From the NCBI GenBank assembly GCA_018335875.1, contig JAGXRN010000010.1:1-64000 (forward strand): a stretch of DNA of 64,000 nucleotides. The letters run 5' to 3'. Shown in pieces: positions 44,041 to 50,684 of the stretch (positions are counted from its first letter, which is position 1; every line of letters begins with the position of its first letter). The translations under genes were made by a program, and so were the position numbers. The notes beneath the pieces are model-generated. The model ran no database searches, was not told the DNA's origin, and saw only the letters and a program-made list of their open reading frames with translations. This DNA is from Dethiobacter sp. (lineage in GTDB: Bacteria > Bacillota > Dethiobacteria > Dethiobacterales > Dethiobacteraceae).

Positions 44041-44454
44041 CTAACCGCGACCTATTTCCAGAGCCTTCAAAAACATTCCCTTAAAAGCGTTTACAGCGGT
44101 CACATTTGCTTCATAAGCCCGTGTGGCGGTAATCATATCGACCATTTCATTAATTACATTTATATTGGGCATAGCTACATAACCATTTTCATCGGCGTCA
44201 GGATGGCCGGGATCGTGCACGAGCTGTGGGGGAGCGCTGTCTCTGCTGACAGCAACTGCTTTTACCCCGCTGCCGCTTTTGCCCGCCGCCTTCCCCATTA
44301 CTTCAGCGAATACTGCGTTTTGCCTGCGATAGGGACCGCCTTCAACCGTCCTCGTAGTATTGATGTTGGCAAGGTTACTTGCTATCAGGTCCATTCTTAA
44401 CCTTTCAGCATTCATGCCTGTGGCACTGATTCTCATAGCCTCAAAAAGACGCAT
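44041..44454 (-). CDS. flgC: FlgC, proximal rod protein
   Basis: The 137-residue protein has the rod N-terminus (LFEAMRISATGMNAERLRMD, IASNLANINTTRT) and C-terminus (NINVINEMVDMITATRAYEA, FKGMFLKALEIGRG). It is normal in length. It follows flgB by three bases, so the two are probably co-translated. Confidence 0.95.
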   Translation of the reverse strand: MRLFEAMRISATGMNAERLRMDLIASNLANINTTRTVEGGPYRRQNAVFAEVMGKAAGKSGSGVKAVAVSRDSAPPQLVHDPGHPDADENGYVAMPNINVINEMVDMITATRAYEANVTAVNAFKGMFLKALEIGRG

Positions 44455-44457
44455 CTG

Positions 44458-44865
44458 TTATCTTCTCCCTTCATTTATCACATAACGAAGGACGCCGAGC
44501 CTGTCGTTTACCTGCTGTGAAAGTGCGTTATAATACAGCTGGTTTATGGCAAGCTGAGTCATCTCCGTATCAACATCAACATTGTTCCCGTCACTGCGCA
44601 TTGAGGTGGTGCTGTCTCTTACAACTTTAGCCTCACCCTCTCCGGCCTCTCCTCTCCCGATATGGCCCGGCTTTGCAGCCGCCACACTCCCTTTTACTCT
44701 CACGGACGCATCTTTTAAGATTTGTTCAAAAGCAACATATGAACGCTTAAAGTCGGGAGTATTCACATTGGCCAGGTTATGAGCATGGACTCGCTGCCGC
44801 AATGCAGACGCATCGAGCCCTTTTACAAGGTAAGTAAACACTTTTCCCGACCATATTTCATTCAT
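44458..44865 (-). CDS. flgB: FlgB, proximal rod protein
   Basis: The 135-residue protein shows ALRQRVHAHNLANVNTPDFK near 20-39 and the C-terminal DVDTEMTQLAINQLYYNALS, as in FlgB. It is the first gene of the long leftward operon and lies about 90 bases downstream of the cyclic-di-GMP-I riboswitch, preceded by GGAGGAGG. Its expression, and thus that of all genes to 20.7 kb, is likely to depend on that leader. Confidence 0.95.
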   Translation of the reverse strand: MNEIWSGKVFTYLVKGLDASALRQRVHAHNLANVNTPDFKRSYVAFEQILKDASVRVKGSVAAAKPGHIGRGEAGEGEAKVVRDSTTSMRSDGNNVDVDTEMTQLAINQLYYNALSQQVNDRLGVLRYVINEGRR

Positions 44866-44932
44866 TACTCTTCCTCCTCCGGCTCTTTTTTTAGCTCTTT
44901 TTTCGTTCTAATTTTGATAATTTATTTTTGAA

Positions 44933-44954
44933 TATAAAAATTCCGCTTCGGCGG
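44933..44954 (-). terminator. Candidate expression-platform hairpin after the riboswitch
   Basis: Read leftward, CCGC-CGAA-GCGG is followed by AATTTTTAT. The stem has only four pairs, so it is a weak terminator. Its left arm overlaps the 3' strand of the aptamer's closing helix, so the two folds should be mutually exclusive. Confidence 0.4.
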
Positions 44955-45024
44955 CCTGGCGATCATAGCTCTTTTGGAGCCTTAGACCCACAGCTTTGCG
45001 TACCTTCCTTTCGAAAGGGCTGCC
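44950..45024 (-). ncRNA. Cyclic-di-GMP-I (GEMM-I) riboswitch upstream of flgB
   Basis: Read leftward, the segment begins GGCAGCC, then CCTTTC-GAAA-GGAAGG (a 6-bp stem with GAAA tetraloop), TACGCAAAGC, the tetraloop-receptor part GGGTCTAAGG, and closes with GCTATGATCGCCAGG. These are in order the conserved blocks of the GEMM-I aptamer (GGCA, GAAA loop, ACGCAAAGC, GGxCTAAGG, TATGATxGCCAGG). It lies about 90 bases before flgB, the place where C. difficile also has one. Whether binding turns the operon on or off is not certain from sequence. Confidence 0.88.
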
Positions 45025-45093
45025 ATTATCGGACAGGAATTCATCCTTTTTGCTTTTAAGTTTTAATTATTATCGGTCAGGAATTCGACCTTT
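45025..45093 (-). repeat. Two 25-bp direct repeats ending in a sigma-28 type -10 box
   Basis: Two copies (45025-45049 and 45069-45093) share 22 of 25 positions, 44 bases apart. Each, read leftward, reads AAAGG, two variable bases, GAATTCCTG, one variable base, then CCGATAAT. CCGATAAT resembles the sigma-28 -10 element. The nearer copy has CAAA 16 bases upstream; the other lacks a clear -35. They could be tandem sigma-28 promoters or RNA/protein binding repeats. Confidence 0.45.
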
Positions 45094-45105
45094 CTCTATT
45101 AATAT

Positions 45106-45204
45106 TTATCTACGGAGGCATTAGGTAGGCAGTCCCACCTCGACACAGGCCCTTCAGTCCTGTCCAGCATAGGTATTTATTCCCAATACTGAGTGCTTGC
45201 CTAA
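45106..45204 (-). ncRNA. Unassigned structured leader RNA ahead of the riboswitch
   Basis: Read leftward, TTAGGCA (45198-45204) can pair with TGCCTA (45126-45131) to close a domain. Inside it GTATT/AATAC and ACAGG/CCTGT form hairpins. The competing hairpin AGGTGGG-ACTG-CCTACCT (45123-45140) uses the same TGCCTA strand. That gives two mutually exclusive folds, as in a regulatory leader. It starts right after a TATACAAT box (45217-45224). I do not recognise the family. No computed folding was done. Confidence 0.4.
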
Positions 45205-45418
45205 ATTCTACATAAAATTGTATATTCCTTTTTTTTTTTGAGAAAAATTAAAAATATTTTTATTTTTTTTGCATATTGTACATATTCGACAAAAAAGCGT
45301 CATTTTCAGTTCCTTTAAGCATCTTTGTTGCTCTGTATTAATCAGCAAATTTACAAATGGAGTGAGACAATCTCCTCCCCTTAACAACCGCTCGCATAGG
45401 AAATTTGTTTCCTAAGCG
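45205..45418 (-). promoter_or_regulatory. AT-rich flgB promoter region with TATACAAT box and a Spo0A-type box
   Basis: TATACAAT (45217-45224, minus) is a good -10 candidate for the leader, although a -35 is not clear in the preceding A-tract. TGTCGAA at 45285-45291 (minus), within TTTTGTCGAATAT, matches the 0A box. Long poly-A/T tracts (for example 45231-45239) flank both. No gene is present. Confidence 0.4.
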
Positions 45419-45441
45419 AAAAAAAAAACAGCATGCGCTGT
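45419..45441 (-). terminator. Rho-independent terminator of flaG-fliS
   Basis: ACAGC-GCAT-GCTGT followed leftward by a run of about ten T residues, 17 bases after the fliS stop. It separates fliS from the flgB promoter region. Confidence 0.9.
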
Positions 45442-45457
45442 CTTTATATGCGGCTAT

Positions 45458-45817
45458 TTAAATTGATGTTTTCCAGGCATCTCTCAATTCGGTTAACATT
45501 ATCTCCACTTCCCCGATTAGTGAAGCATCTTTTTTAATATTTGCCAGTGCAAGGCGTTGATACATATAATCATAGAGAGAATATAGCTTTTGTGAGATTT
45601 CACCCTGATTAAAATCAAGTGAAGCAGTTAGCTCAGAAATAATGTCCTGCGTCTTGCCCAGGCCTGAGTTTGCTTTTTCAATATTATTTTCCTCAATCCC
45701 GGCTTTCGACAACCTCAGATATTTCAATGCTCCATTATAAAGCATCAAAAGCAATTTGCCCGGTGAAGCTGTTTCAACTTGATTTTGTCTGTATTGATAA
45801 TATGGGTCTGTAAGCAT
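45458..45817 (-). CDS. fliS: FliS, flagellin export chaperone
   Basis: The 119-residue protein starts MLTDPYYQYRQNQVETASPG and continues LLLMLYNGALKYLRLSKAGI, the FliS pattern, followed by a four-helix bundle. It binds the C-terminus of flagellin before export. The frame is open to 45868, but GAGGAGGAG stands before ATG 45817, and that start gives the normal length. It is last in the flaG-fliS unit. Confidence 0.94.
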   Translation of the reverse strand: MLTDPYYQYRQNQVETASPGKLLLMLYNGALKYLRLSKAGIEENNIEKANSGLGKTQDIISELTASLDFNQGEISQKLYSLYDYMYQRLALANIKKDASLIGEVEIMLTELRDAWKTSI

Positions 45818-45851
45818 TGCAGTTTCTCCTCCTCTTTGTGCTACAAATTTT

Positions 45852-46235
45852 TTATCGTTTTTCATCAAGCAGCAGGCCTATAATCTCTTGAATCTGCCCT
45901 ACCAGATTGAGTATTCTCTCCGGTGGTATTTCCTTTAAGACTTCATTGTCACCTCTGTTTACAATTTGAACCATGTAACGCTCCGTAGTTTCATGCAGTT
46001 TAAATCTGATTCCCAGGTTGAGTGCGTCCGCAGTCTCATTTGCCTGTCTGACCGCTTTTTCCAGCTCTTCCACACAAGGCTTGCTGTTTCTGCTCACATC
46101 CTTTCTTACAACCTGCTGCTGCCTGTCCCTAATCCTGTTATCAGCCTCAACCTCTCCTAGTCTTTTCACTTCAGGCCTGCGAACCTGGTCCTGGATTCTG
46201 TTCAGCGTCAAAGGATCAGTCCCGTCAATCTTCAT
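45852..46235 (-). CDS. flaG: FlaG family protein
   Basis: The 127-residue protein has a charged, poorly conserved N-terminal half and a C-terminal FlaG domain (about 65-125), with LNLGIRFKLHETTERYMVQI and NEVLKEIPPERILNLVGQIQ. FlaG affects filament length in some bacteria. ATG 46235 has AAAGGAGG 8 bases upstream. The longer frame to 46280 would overlap the sigma-28 promoter. Confidence 0.92.
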   Translation of the reverse strand: MKIDGTDPLTLNRIQDQVRRPEVKRLGEVEADNRIRDRQQQVVRKDVSRNSKPCVEELEKAVRQANETADALNLGIRFKLHETTERYMVQIVNRGDNEVLKEIPPERILNLVGQIQEIIGLLLDEKR

Positions 46236-46269
46236 GCTTTCTACCTCCTTTACAGGCATCTTATTTTTT

Positions 46270-46296
46270 GAATCGTCCAAAGCAGAAAAACCTTTA
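46270..46296 (-). promoter_or_regulatory. Sigma-28 promoter for flaG-fliS
   Basis: TAAA (46293-46296) and GACGATTC (46270-46277) are 15 bases apart on the minus strand, resembling TAAA-N15-GCCGATAT. It lies 35 bases before the flaG start and is arranged divergently with the fliD promoter. Confidence 0.65.
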
Positions 46297-46328
46297 GCAC
46301 ACCATAAATTTTAAACTTGTTTGAGAGC

Positions 46329-46355
46329 TAAAGTTTTTTTTAAAAATAGCGATTC
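46329..46355 (+). promoter_or_regulatory. Sigma-28-like promoter for fliD
   Basis: TAAA (46329-46332) is followed after 15 bases by AGCGATTC (46348-46355), sharing CGATTC with the flaG promoter. It lies 46 bases before the fliD start. Confidence 0.55.
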
Positions 46356-46400
46356 AATAATCAGTGTTAATTTTTTTATTCTTCAGTGAGGATGGTGACA

Positions 46401-48005
46401 ATGAGCATTTTGCGCATCGGCGGCATAGCTTCAGGTTTGGACACCGAACAAATTGTAAAAGACTTAATGCGCGTTGAACGCATGAAAACAGATAAACTGT
46501 TTCGTCAAAGACAGGTTATGGACTGGCAGAAAGAGCAGTTTCGGACAATCATAAACCACGTCCGCCGCTTCAGGGACAAATACTTCAACATTGCACAGCC
46601 AGGCACAAATCTCATGTCTCCCTCTACCCTGAAAAAGATGACAGCATCATCAAGCAGTCCCGACGTTACTGTCACCGCTGGCGCCGATGCCCTAAACGGC
46701 GACTCCACTTTTCAGGTTTTACAGAGCGCTGTTGCCGCCCAAGCTGTTGCTTCTGCAGTCTGCGCGAATAGCGCCGCTGGGAATCGCCTCAGCCTCTCGG
46801 ACAATATGCAGACAGTAAGCAGTAAACTCACCCAGGAACTCCAGTTTGACGAAAATGGCAGCTTTAACCTCTCCATAAACGGCGCCCAGATTACAATACA
46901 CCAAACCGATACCCTAAACACCGTGTTAAACAGGATTAACACCAGTGCCGCAGACGTAAAGGTAAGCTACAGCACTTTTAGCGACTCAGTTACCTTTACC
47001 GCTAAGAACACCGGGGCAGGGCACATCACCACCAACGACGGTGGAAATTTTTTCAGTGCGCTTGGGCTTGTCCCAATAGATGAAAACATCGGTGACCCAG
47101 GCAGAAATGCCGAATTCAAGATAAACGGCTTTGCGGGCACCCGCACCTCCAATGTCTTCACCATTGACGGCATCACTTACAATATTTTTGCCCGCATTGA
47201 CGAACCCACAGAAGTTATGACAGTTACTGCAAGCTCAGACACTGAGGGTATCTACAAATTGATAGAGAAATTTATAGATGACTATAATTCCCTGCTTGAG
47301 ACAATAAACAGCAAACTAAAGGAAGAGCGTTTCCGTGACTTTTCCCCCCTCACTGAAGAACAAAAAGATACCATGAAGGACAAGGATATCGATAAATGGG
47401 AAGAAAAAGCGCAAAGTGGCCTTTTGAAAAATGATTCTTCTCTGGAAAATATGCTGAGAAACATGCGCTCCGCACTTTATGATACGGTTGTGGGCTTTCA
47501 CCTTTCTCAAATAGGTATCGAAACGAGCAGGGACTACCGCGACCAGGGCAAGCTTGTCCTAAAAGACAGCGGCAATACCCTCCGCCAGGCCATAGCTGCC
47601 AACCCCGACAAGATTACTGCTATTTTTTCACAGCGCTCAGAAATCTCCTACAGTCCAAATTTAACTTCTGCGCAGAGACAACAACGATACAACGAATCCG
47701 GCCTTGCTCATCGCTTAAGCGATATTATCAGTGATAACATCCGCACTACCCGCAGCAATCAGGGTCACAAGGGATTACTGCTGGAAAAAGCGGGCATCGA
47801 GGGTGACTTAAGCGAAGTTAATAATTTCATTGATAAACGTATATCTGAAATCAATCAGCGAATGAATCGCATGAACGAGCTCCTGGACCGGAAAGAACAA
47901 CAATACTACCGCCAGTTTACCGCCATGGAAAAAGTACTGCAGCAGCTATACTCCCAGAGTGACTGGCTAACCATGCAGCTTAACCAGGGATTTTCAGGCA
48001 GGTAG
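46401..48005 (+). CDS. fliD: FliD, filament cap protein
   Basis: The 534-residue protein starts MSILRIGGIASGLDTEQIVK, the FliD opening. It has FliD_N (about 5-105), a middle beta domain with FKINGFAGTRTSNVFTIDGI, and a FliD_C region with VGFHLSQIGIETSRDYRDQG near 368 and the terminal coiled coil RMNRMNELLDRKEQQYYRQF. Three further upstream in-frame codons (46386 GTG, 46392 ATG, 46395 GTG) exist, but ATG 46401 has the best spacing from GAGG. FliD caps the filament and promotes flagellin folding. Confidence 0.95.
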   Translation: MSILRIGGIASGLDTEQIVKDLMRVERMKTDKLFRQRQVMDWQKEQFRTIINHVRRFRDKYFNIAQPGTNLMSPSTLKKMTASSSSPDVTVTAGADALNGDSTFQVLQSAVAAQAVASAVCANSAAGNRLSLSDNMQTVSSKLTQELQFDENGSFNLSINGAQITIHQTDTLNTVLNRINTSAADVKVSYSTFSDSVTFTAKNTGAGHITTNDGGNFFSALGLVPIDENIGDPGRNAEFKINGFAGTRTSNVFTIDGITYNIFARIDEPTEVMTVTASSDTEGIYKLIEKFIDDYNSLLETINSKLKEERFRDFSPLTEEQKDTMKDKDIDKWEEKAQSGLLKNDSSLENMLRNMRSALYDTVVGFHLSQIGIETSRDYRDQGKLVLKDSGNTLRQAIAANPDKITAIFSQRSEISYSPNLTSAQRQQRYNESGLAHRLSDIISDNIRTTRSNQGHKGLLLEKAGIEGDLSEVNNFIDKRISEINQRMNRMNELLDRKEQQYYRQFTAMEKVLQQLYSQSDWLTMQLNQGFSGR

Positions 48006-48023
48006 CGTCAGGAGGTGAATGAT

Positions 48024-48530
48024 GTGTTTGGCAGTCATATTTGCAGTCTTACCCGTGAATACGAAATCCAGCTTAGACTGTACCGCAATATTCGTAATAC
48101 AACAGTTCAACTGCATAGCCACTGCCGGGAAGCAGATTTTAAAGAAACTGAAAGCATCGATATTTTAAAAAATTTATTTGGACGCCGTCAAAACCAGATG
48201 AATGGCATTATAGAAAGCCAGATAACTATGAGCTCTGTTTTTCATGAGCTAAAATCTTATCTTGGACTTCCAAAAATCAGTGTAAATGACCTCTTCACGC
48301 TCAACCCGTCTCAGGATACAGCAAACCTGACGGAAATAGCAACCTCTCTTGAGGCGATTGCAAGTGAAATAGTTGTTATTGATTCGGCAAACCAGGAACT
48401 ATTACAGTCCAAACTCGCCGCTTTAAAGGAAGAAGCCCTGAAACTTAGTAAGGGCAGGAAAGCCGGCAGTGCGTATAAGCCCGCCAAGTTGGAGCACGAA
48501 GGAATTTTTATAGATAAGAAACCATGCTAG
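48024..48530 (+). CDS. Helical protein downstream of fliD, possible FliT/FlgN-type chaperone
   Basis: The 168-residue protein lies 18 bases after fliD and just before the flagellin promoter, the position where fliT or a similar chaperone is often found. GTG 48024 has AGGAGG at 8 bases; the earlier GTG at 48015 lies inside that site. The sequence reads as mostly helical (for example ICSLTREYEIQLRLYRNIRN; ATSLEAIASEIVVIDSANQE), similar in kind to export chaperones. I do not see clear family motifs, so the role is inferred from position. Confidence 0.6.
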   Translation: MFGSHICSLTREYEIQLRLYRNIRNTTVQLHSHCREADFKETESIDILKNLFGRRQNQMNGIIESQITMSSVFHELKSYLGLPKISVNDLFTLNPSQDTANLTEIATSLEAIASEIVVIDSANQELLQSKLAALKEEALKLSKGRKAGSAYKPAKLEHEGIFIDKKPC

Positions 48531-48540
48531 TAATAGCGAT

Positions 48541-48568
48541 TAAAGTTTTTTCGGCCTGGGGCCGATAA
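48541..48568 (+). promoter_or_regulatory. Sigma-28 promoter of the flagellin gene
   Basis: TAAA (48541-48544) and GCCGATAA (48561-48568) are separated by 16 bases, close to the consensus. The transcript would have a leader of about 110 bases. Confidence 0.8.
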
Positions 48569-48577
48569 ATACAGTGA

Positions 48578-48679
48578 TAAAGAAAAACGGCGCCATACCG
48601 GAGCGGCCGACCGGGAGAAAGCTGTTTTCTTTATACAAAAGTCTCCAACGGACTGGGGACTATAAAAAATCAAGGAGGA
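48578..48679 (+). promoter_or_regulatory. Flagellin mRNA leader with CsrA-binding type hairpin
   Basis: AGTCTCC (48640-48646) and GGGGACT (48655-48661) form a 7-pair stem presenting GGA in the loop AACGGACT. The ribosome binding site AAGGAGGA (48672-48679) holds two more GGA motifs. This is the two-site layout used by CsrA on B. subtilis hag mRNA. A larger AAAGAAAA/TTTTCTTT hairpin (48578-48632) lies upstream. csrA and fliW are encoded 1.3 kb away. Confidence 0.65.
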
Positions 48680-48686
48680 ATAAATA

Positions 48687-49823
48687 GTGAGAATCAACAC
48701 CAATATCAGCGCCATGAACGCGCACAGGCAATTGGGAGTCAACCAGGGGTACAGTGCAAAGTCGCTGGAGAAACTATCGTCAGGTCTTCGCATTAACAGG
48801 GCCGGTGACGACGCCGCGGGTCTCGCCATCTCGGAAAAGATGCGCAGCCAGATCAGGGGCCTGAACCAGGCAGCCAGGAATGCCCAGGATGGCATCTCCC
48901 TCATCCAGACCGCTGAAGGTGCATTGAATGAATCCCATTCCATTCTGCAGCGCATGAGAGAATTGGCTGTACAGGCAGCAACAGACACCAACACTGCTGC
49001 AGACCGTGTGGAGCTGCAGAAAGAAGTTGACCAACTGTCTGCCGAGTTGACACGGATTGGCAATAACACCGAATTCAACGGCAAAACTCTCTTAGACGGC
49101 ACTCTGTCAGCAACGTTCCACATCGGCGCCAATGCCGGCCAGGTGATGAGCCTTTCAGTCAGTGACATGCGCGCTGATGACCTTGGCGTAGCAGGCACTG
49201 CAGGAGAGGTAACAGGAACTACTTCGGCGGGAGCGGAACTAACCCTGGCTAACGTGGGACCGGATCCGCTGGGGCTGGATTCTGGGATATACACAGTAGT
49301 TGACGTTGCTAATCACCTCGTTTACGGTGAATATAATGTTGCCCTCCAGGATGCCGGCGGCAATATCATAGCAGTTGGTACTAATGACACAGATGATAAA
49401 GGTGTCGCAATAGGCTCCGTAACCAAGTGGGTCGATGTTACTGACACTACCTCTACCATGTTTTCTCATGATGCTAACGCCTCCCTTGACTTGGGCTCAA
49501 CCTTTGTAGTCAGCGGTGAAGGTATAGACATCTCCTCGGACGGGGCTGCCAATACTGCCCTCTCTACAATTGACGCCGCTATCACCAAAGTCTCAACGCA
49601 GCGTTCTGCCCTTGGCGCCAGCCAGAACAGGCTTGAGCATACTATTAACAACTTGGGTACTTCCGCTGAGAACCTCCAGGCCGCTGAATCCCGCATCAGG
49701 GACGTCGATATGGCCGCAGAGATGATGGAATTCACCAAGTTCAACATCCTTAACCAGGCCGCCACAGCAATGTTGGCTCAGGCAAATATGGCTCCTCAAA
49801 CTGTACTGCAGCTTCTTGGTTAA
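48687..49823 (+). CDS. fliC: Flagellin
   Basis: The 378-residue filament protein starts at GTG 48687, 8 bases after AGGAGG. The N-terminal D0/D1 region is canonical (MRINTNISAMNAHRQLGVNQ, LSSGLRINRAGDDAAGLAIS, NAQDGISLIQTAEGALNES). The C-terminal part matches (AESRIRDVDMAAEMMEFTKF, ILNQAATAMLAQANMAPQTV, LQLLG). Between about 170 and 290 lies a variable, surface-exposed domain rich in Asp, Thr and Val. Only one flagellin gene is present in the window. FliS and CsrA/FliW control its export and translation. Confidence 0.97.
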   Translation: MRINTNISAMNAHRQLGVNQGYSAKSLEKLSSGLRINRAGDDAAGLAISEKMRSQIRGLNQAARNAQDGISLIQTAEGALNESHSILQRMRELAVQAATDTNTAADRVELQKEVDQLSAELTRIGNNTEFNGKTLLDGTLSATFHIGANAGQVMSLSVSDMRADDLGVAGTAGEVTGTTSAGAELTLANVGPDPLGLDSGIYTVVDVANHLVYGEYNVALQDAGGNIIAVGTNDTDDKGVAIGSVTKWVDVTDTTSTMFSHDANASLDLGSTFVVSGEGIDISSDGAANTALSTIDAAITKVSTQRSALGASQNRLEHTINNLGTSAENLQAAESRIRDVDMAAEMMEFTKFNILNQAATAMLAQANMAPQTVLQLLG

Positions 49824-49837
49824 CAGTAATCAAGATC

Positions 49838-49872
49838 GAATCGACCGGACTATCGTCCGGTCGATTCTTTTG
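49838..49872 (+). terminator. Rho-independent terminator of the flagellin gene
   Basis: GAATCGACCGGAC and GTCCGGTCGATTC form a perfect 13-bp stem with a TATC loop, followed by TTTT. Confidence 0.95.
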
Positions 49873-49944
49873 TAAAGTAGCTGCTGAATAAAGCACTGGA
49901 AAGCTTGCTTTAAGCGAATCGAAATTGCACGCCTTTCTGGCCGC

Positions 49945-49983
49945 AATAGAATAGTCCTCCCTTTCGGGGAGGACTATTCTATT
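49945..49983. terminator. 17-bp perfect inverted repeat overlapping the csrA stop
   Basis: AATAGAATAGTCCTCCC and GGGAGGACTATTCTATT pair completely around a 5-base loop. The right arm contains the csrA stop codon (49979-49981). No T-run follows on either strand, so it may stabilise the end of csrA mRNA or end transcription in both directions less efficiently. The loop side strand carries GGAGGA. Confidence 0.6.
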
Positions 49984-50206
49984 CGTCTATCTTACTTGGC
50001 AGTAAGGAAACAATATCTTTATCGACTTTGGCTGCGGCCCTGTTCTCCTGCATGATGGCCTCATAAACTTCCTGACGGTGGACAGTGGTTTCACGGGGCG
50101 CCTCTATACCGATCTTGACGCTGTCACCTTTCACTTGCAGTATTCTTATTGTTATGTTTTCTCCGATAACAACGCTTTCGCCTGGTTTACGGGACAATAT
50201 CAGCAT
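49979..50206 (-). CDS. csrA: CsrA, carbon storage/flagellin translational regulator
   Basis: The 75-residue RNA-binding protein has the conserved start [20 protein letters not shown] and [20 protein letters not shown] with the key Arg44-type residue. It dimerises and binds GGA-containing hairpins. A likely target is the flagellin leader at 48640-48679. FliW, its antagonist, is encoded 11 bases upstream. Confidence 0.96.
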   Translation of the reverse strand: MLILSRKPGESVVIGENITIRILQVKGDSVKIGIEAPRETTVHRQEVYEAIMQENRAAAKVDKDIVSLLPSKIDE

Positions 50207-50217
50207 AGGCGTGCTCC

Positions 50218-50628
50218 TTATCCGCAGTGGCGGCGTTTTTCGGGGGGGAACAGATAGTGGCGGGTAGTGTACTGGGAGTCGTGGAGGACAAGCTGGCAGC
50301 CCAGGCCTTTTTCTTCGTTAATCAGTATGGGCGCCATCAGGTTTGCTGTCATTTCCACCGGTTTCTCAGGGACTGTAACTATGGCATAAACCTCAAGCTG
50401 TTCCCCGCGTGTGGCCAGGTCTTCCAGGTCACCCAACTTTGCTTCTACCTTATAATCGCTAAAGAAGAAAGCGGGTTTGGTGAGGATGAAACTTGGTCCG
50501 TCCGCACTTTCCAGCCAGAAAAACAAGTGGTTGCCGGGAACTTTTTTCAATTGATAGTCATTAGTTTGTTCGAACCCCGCTAGAGCTTTGACCATACTCA
50601 CCGGTATGGCTTTTTCTTCCTCACACAT
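50218..50628 (-). CDS. fliW: FliW, flagellar assembly factor and CsrA antagonist
   Basis: The 136-residue protein follows the FliW layout: [20 protein letters not shown] near 12-32, [20 protein letters not shown] and [20 protein letters not shown] near 82-100, then [20 protein letters not shown]. FliW binds flagellin or CsrA in a partner switch. The start lacks the usual long N-terminal MIIETKYFG strand and may be slightly truncated. It lies after flgL and before csrA. Confidence 0.92.
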   Translation of the reverse strand: MCEEEKAIPVSMVKALAGFEQTNDYQLKKVPGNHLFFWLESADGPSFILTKPAFFFSDYKVEAKLGDLEDLATRGEQLEVYAIVTVPEKPVEMTANLMAPILINEEKGLGCQLVLHDSQYTTRHYLFPPEKRRHCG

Positions 50629-50684
50629 TATTTATCCACCTACCTTATAACACAATATTTTCCTGATAGCAAGGACTATTTGCT

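Noticed and set aside
45106-45204. Possible SRP RNA or 6S RNA in the flgB leader
   Set aside because: GGACTGAAGGG superficially recalls the SRP tetraloop region, but the symmetric loop and GGAAGCAGCC core are missing. It also does not fit 6S architecture.
48527-49294. 255-residue frame antisense to the flagellin gene
   Set aside because: It is Ser/Pro/Ala-rich, as expected from the reverse strand of flagellin codons, has no start site and has no family features.
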